A DNA stretch of 27,194 nt, taken from contig CALEZI010000155.1 in the NCBI GenBank assembly GCA_937928755.1, positions 1-27,194 on the forward strand, written 5' to 3'. Under the pieces are notes generated by a model. That model saw only the letters and a program-made list of their open reading frames with translations, was not told where the DNA came from and made no database searches. Position numbers and translations under genes: made by a program. How positions within the stretch are numbered: position 1 is the stretch's first letter; each line of letters opens with the position of its first letter. This stretch comes from an uncultured Rhodanobacteraceae bacterium. GTDB taxonomy: Bacteria; Pseudomonadota; Gammaproteobacteria; Xanthomonadales; SZUA-5. Shown in pieces: positions 24,209-27,194 of the stretch.

Positions 24209-25957
24209 TCAATCCCGCTTCAGCCGCACCTCTTCGCGGTACGGCGAGATATCGAAGAAATAGCCCGCGTTGAGCTTGTCCTGCATCTGGTGCCACCAAC
24301 CTACGGTGAAGATCTCGCCATGACGCGCGATCAACGCTTCGCGCAAGCGGCGCGGCAGGCCAAGGAACTCGGTGAACTGCTCGGGGAAGATGTCGGCGTC
24401 GGCGACGTAGTACCAGGCGCCGTGGTGCATTTCTTCGTCGTCGTCGCGCGCGGCAGGCAGTTCGCGGAAGCGGCATTCGGTGACCAGGCAGAGCTCGTCG
24501 TAATCGTAGAAGATCACCCGGCCATGGCGGGTGACGCCGAAGTTCTTCAGCAGCAGGTCGCCGGGGAAGATGTTGCTGGCGGCCAGATCCTTGATCGCCA
24601 GCCCGTAATCGAGCACCGCGTGCTCGACCAGTTCCGGGGTCGATTCGCGCAGGAACAGATTCAACGGCCGCAGACAGCGTTCAATGTACATATGCGTCAG
24701 GATCAGATCGTCGCCGTCTTCGATCACGCTGGAGCGACAGGTCTCGAACAGCTCTTCCAGCACCTCCGGGGCGAAACGCGCGCGCGGGAAGCGCAGGAAG
24801 CGGAACTCCTGGGCATCGATCAGGCGACCGGCGCGGTCGTGCTTGAACACCAACTGGTACTTGTCGATGACATCCTGGCGCGTCATCAGCTTGGACGGCG
24901 CAAAGCGGTCGCGGATGACCTTGAACACCAGCGGGTAACTCGGCAGCGTGAATACCGCCATCACCAGGCCCTTTTCGCCCTCGGCAAGCACCAGTTGCTC
25001 GTCGGTGTCCTCGAAGTGGCGGAAGAAATGTCGATAGCGTTCGGTCTTGCCCTGCTTGGCGCGGCCGAGCACGGTGTACAGCTCGTTGACCGGCTTTCTT
25101 GGCAGCAGGGTGCGCAGGAACACCACGGCATCGCCGACGGTCTCCAGGTCGGCCTGGAAGTAGCTGCGCGTGATGCCAAACAGCGCCGAGACGTCGTCGC
25201 GCTTCACCAGCACCGCATCGGCGCGCAGGCCGGGCTCGTCGTGTACCAGCGCGATGACCAGCGGCGCGAACTCGCGCTCGCCGAAGATGCGGCCGACCAG
25301 ATAGGCGCGGCGTTCGCGATAGAACACGGTCTCCAGCATTTCCACCGCGCGCACCCGCGGATCGCCTTCCCAGCGCGACAGTTGCTCGGCGACCGAGGCC
25401 GAAATGCGGCGCGCCGACAGCGCGATGTCCGCGTAAGGCACTTCGAAGCGGAAGCCGGCCAGCACGCGCTGAAACAGCTCCTCCGGGGACCGGGTGGCGC
25501 TGTAGTTCAGTCGCGCGACCGGATGCGTGAGGCGATCGGTGGGCTCGATGTCCAGCGCAACGAACTCGCTCGCCTCGTCGACGCCGCGCGTCTTGAAAAA
25601 GCGCCGGGTCAAGGTGTTGAAGAAAGTCTTGTTGAGCTCCTGATCGAGCAGCGGCGCGATCAGCGCGGCATACCGGTCGCGCACTTTCGACCACAGGCCG
25701 CGATCGCCGACGCGCGGACCCAGCTCCGATTCCAGCCGGCGCGAGGTCTCGGCCACGCAGACATCGTAGAGCTCGATGCGTTCGATCGCGTCGAGGCGCG
25801 CCGCAGTCCACTCGCGGCGCTCGAAGCGACGCTTGGCGCGTTGCGTGATCGAGCGAAAACGCGCGTTGTAGTCGGCAAAGGCATCGCGCAGATCGGTCGC
25901 GCAGGCATTCGCCAGTTCTGCCTCCGACAGCGGGCGTACGGGGGGGGCGATGGACAT
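24209..25957 (-). CDS. aceK: Isocitrate dehydrogenase kinase/phosphatase
   Basis: This 582-residue bifunctional cytoplasmic enzyme phosphorylates and dephosphorylates isocitrate dehydrogenase, controlling carbon flow between the TCA cycle and glyoxylate bypass. The length matches E. coli AceK (~578). The start ATG (25955-25957) has GGAG 6 nt upstream. The N-terminal regulatory half includes DYNARFRSITQRAKRRFERR, TRRFFKTRGVDEA and the ARISASV-like segment. The C-terminal kinase half has the nucleotide-binding VFTLPSYPLVFKVIRD near residue 340. The catalytic/metal region near 460-485 reads AASNIFPGDLLLKNFGVTRHG followed by VIFYDYDELCLVTECRFRELP. It ends with EIFTVGWWHQMQDKLNAGYFFDI. In enterobacteria it belongs to aceBAK, but neither aceA nor aceB is present here; the neighbours are a regulator and a lipoprotein. 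Confidence 0.97.
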   Translation of the reverse strand: MSIAPPVRPLSEAELANACATDLRDAFADYNARFRSITQRAKRRFERREWTAARLDAIERIELYDVCVAETSRRLESELGPRVGDRGLWSKVRDRYAALIAPLLDQELNKTFFNTLTRRFFKTRGVDEASEFVALDIEPTDRLTHPVARLNYSATRSPEELFQRVLAGFRFEVPYADIALSARRISASVAEQLSRWEGDPRVRAVEMLETVFYRERRAYLVGRIFGEREFAPLVIALVHDEPGLRADAVLVKRDDVSALFGITRSYFQADLETVGDAVVFLRTLLPRKPVNELYTVLGRAKQGKTERYRHFFRHFEDTDEQLVLAEGEKGLVMAVFTLPSYPLVFKVIRDRFAPSKLMTRQDVIDKYQLVFKHDRAGRLIDAQEFRFLRFPRARFAPEVLEELFETCRSSVIEDGDDLILTHMYIERCLRPLNLFLRESTPELVEHAVLDYGLAIKDLAASNIFPGDLLLKNFGVTRHGRVIFYDYDELCLVTECRFRELPAARDDDEEMHHGAWYYVADADIFPEQFTEFLGLPRRLREALIARHGEIFTVGWWHQMQDKLNAGYFFDISPYREEVRLKRD

Positions 25958-26081
25958 CGACGACTCCGGCAAACCGATCGCCCGAGTCTGGCGCGGGTGG
26001 CGAGAGAGCGCAAACTGGGTCGGTTGTCGGTTTCCGCCTGTCGGTACTCGGATATCGGCGGATTGGACAGGCCCTGCGGTT

Positions 26082-26160
26082 GGAGGGCCGCGCGCCTGCG
26101 CGGCCGCTCTTCCCGCACTACACCTCACGCAACATCGGCGCCGCAGGCGCGGCGCCCTCC
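26082..26160. repeat. Inverted pair of GGAG-type REP hairpins with compensatory base pairs
   Basis: The left element has a GGAG head (26082-26085), then GGCCGCGC, loop GCCT, GCGCGGCC (26086-26105). The right element is inverted: hairpin 26137-26156 followed by CTCC (26157-26160), which reads on the minus strand GGAG, GGCGCCGC, GCCT, GCGGCGCC. The two stems differ at two neighbouring base pairs, and both changes are matched on the opposite arm. The pair sits between the Sel1-like gene and the aceK start, so it may lie in the aceK leader or upstream of its promoter. I see nothing else convincing in 25958-26186. Confidence 0.88.
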
Positions 26161-26186
26161 GAGGGCCGAGTTCCTGTGCTCTGTCG

Positions 26187-26960
26187 CTACAAGCTTTCCG
26201 GCCCCGTCGGATCTTCCACGGACTTCACCGGACCGACTTCGACAATGCCGCGTCGCGCCAGGTCGAGGTGCTCGGCATGCCAGGCGACATACTGGTCGAG
26301 GCGCCAGAACTCGCGCGCGTAGTACGCGCCAAACTCCATCTGCACGCCGCCAGTCACGAACGGCGCGGCGCCTGGGACACCCGCAGCCACGCCCACACTG
26401 CCGCCGCTGCCGGGAAGGATCACCATGCCACGACCACCGCCCATCCCTGGCCTGGCGGCGAGCGAGCCGTACAACCCCCGCTTCAGCTTGCCCTGCATGC
26501 GCGCCAGGGCAACCTGATCCCCGTAGGCGTCGTAGAGGGAGACGCCAAGCTCCAGGGCGCGCACCCGCTCAGCCGCGCCCAGCGCTTGCCAGTAGCGCTC
26601 GCGCTTGGCAACGAAGGCGACGAATCCGCGTTCGGCGGCAAGGTCCATCCAGGCATAGGCCAGACTGCGGTCGACGCTGACGCCGTGACCTTCCCAGTGG
26701 ATCTCGGCAATCATCGCCTGCGCCAACTTGTCGCCGAAGTTCGCCGACTGGGTGAATTCGGTCAGTGCCTGTTCGTACTCGCCATCTTCATAGTGCCGCT
26801 GACCTTCGAGTCGATGCACCAGATCAGGGTGTGCCTTGCGAAAATGTTCGCTGTCCCAGATACCGGCGCTGATCATCTTCGGCGGTTGGTCGAGCGAATC
26901 GATGCCGGCGCAAGCGTTCAGCGAGATCACGGCGACGATGAGAAACATGGATCGGATCAT
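26187..26960 (-). CDS. Lipoprotein with Sel1-like repeats
   Basis: This is a 257-residue predicted lipoprotein. The ATG (26958-26960) has AGAGGA about 8 nt upstream, and MIRSMFLIVAVISLNAC gives a lipobox (LNAC) at residues 14-17. Residues ~45-120 form helical TPR/Sel1-like repeats (GQRHYEDGEYEQALTEFTQS, AQAMIAEIHWEGHGVSVDRS, LAYAWMDLAAERGF), which usually mediate protein contacts. Residues ~165-200 form a Gly-rich stretch (GMGGGRGMVILPGSGGSVGV). The C-terminal ~50 residues (GAYYAREFWRLDQYVAW, GIVEVGPVKSVED) appear to form a separate motif. The function is unknown. It is upstream of aceK on the same strand, but the REP pair between them argues against simple cotranscription. Confidence 0.82.
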   Translation of the reverse strand: MIRSMFLIVAVISLNACAGIDSLDQPPKMISAGIWDSEHFRKAHPDLVHRLEGQRHYEDGEYEQALTEFTQSANFGDKLAQAMIAEIHWEGHGVSVDRSLAYAWMDLAAERGFVAFVAKRERYWQALGAAERVRALELGVSLYDAYGDQVALARMQGKLKRGLYGSLAARPGMGGGRGMVILPGSGGSVGVAAGVPGAAPFVTGGVQMEFGAYYAREFWRLDQYVAWHAEHLDLARRGIVEVGPVKSVEDPTGPESL

Positions 26961-27092
26961 GGGATGCGTCCTCTGGTCAGGGCGTAGCCGCCGGAACTGG
27001 CGACGACCTGACTCTGGTACTCGGCGCCTTGGCGATACCGCGGACGCATCGTTAATCTCTGTGAAGGAAGCGGACGCCGGCAACCGGCTCTT

Positions 27093-27118
27093 GTGGGTCC
27101 AGACTTGTCTGGACCCAC
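27093..27118. repeat. Perfect GTGG-type REP palindrome
   Basis: GTGGGTCCAGAC (27093-27104) and GTCTGGACCCAC (27107-27118) are perfect 12-bp arms around TT. It is the most symmetric copy of the family seen at 10291-10360 and 23954-24198: the GTGG head is present at both ends. Confidence 0.88.
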
Positions 27119-27194
27119 AGAGGCAAGCTCGGGCCACTCTCACAGAACATCCTCTAAACGTTTGATTGTAGAGTATTTATTTGTAGGTCACGTT
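27119..27194. other. AT-richer window end
   Basis: From about 27150 the sequence becomes noticeably AT-rich, with a short CTCTA/TAGAG inverted repeat at 27152-27173. This could be a promoter region for a gene beyond the window, but no boxes can be assigned confidently. The remaining bases between 26961 and 27092 show nothing beyond the ribosome-binding site of the Sel1-like gene. Confidence 0.3.

Overview
This is a GC-rich window (mid-60s % GC) whose gene content fits a gammaproteobacterium of the Xanthomonadales/Lysobacterales type, perhaps near Rhodanobacteraceae. Supporting signs are a GyrB with the long gammaproteobacterial insert, a full-length AceK, IPTL-CTERM-like tails, secreted proteins carrying a C-terminal 'GFE' motif, and many REP elements with GTAG/GGAG/GTGG heads. 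The family-level placement is inference. Because gyrB normally lies in the dnaA-dnaN-recF-gyrB block, the left edge is probably near the replication origin.

Layout. 1-1136 is the 3' part of gyrB, followed at 1227-1296 by a second, synonymously diverged copy of the last ~70 bp of gyrB. 1452-7707 holds two large exported proteins in tandem: a secreted protein ending in a P-domain, and a KP-43-like subtilase. They share a two-domain C-terminal module and a '-LFxNGFE' motif. 7769-8769 is a repeat zone: two copies of a ~136 bp repeat flank a lower-GC (about 51%) gene for a small membrane protein. 8770-10958 has a small IPTL-CTERM-like exported protein, a YafK-type L,D-transpeptidase-fold enzyme and an RluE-type pseudouridine synthase. 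11118-14441 is a large Asp-box propeller lipoprotein with a duplicated, unrecognised C-terminal module. 14477-15038 is an array with an exact 88-bp period made of inverted GTAG-REP hairpins, then a bidirectional terminator. On the minus strand follow a DUF11-repeat protein with an IPTL-CTERM anchor (15127-18249) and an EcsC/DUF697-like protein with a histone-H1-like basic tail (18409-19404). A second large Asp-box propeller protein runs on the plus strand (19868-22840). The right end, all minus strand, has a CysB-type LysR regulator, a REP array, aceK, a GGAG-REP pair and a Sel1-like lipoprotein.

How the pieces relate. Apart from housekeeping genes (gyrB, the pseudouridine synthase, aceK, the regulator), most of the coding capacity goes to exported proteins: two Asp-box propellers, a subtilase, a P-domain protein, two IPTL-CTERM-like proteins, a Sel1-like lipoprotein and a cell-wall enzyme. 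No sorting enzyme, transposase, integrase, tRNA, rRNA or CRISPR array is visible.

The most unusual signals are not in the proteins. They are (i) the gyrB tail duplication, (ii) three REP families with different stem sequences but the same design (4-nt head, 8-bp stem, short loop, inverted pairs, compensatory base-pair swaps), and (iii) the 'GFE' tail, which also occurs inside a loop of the subtilase.
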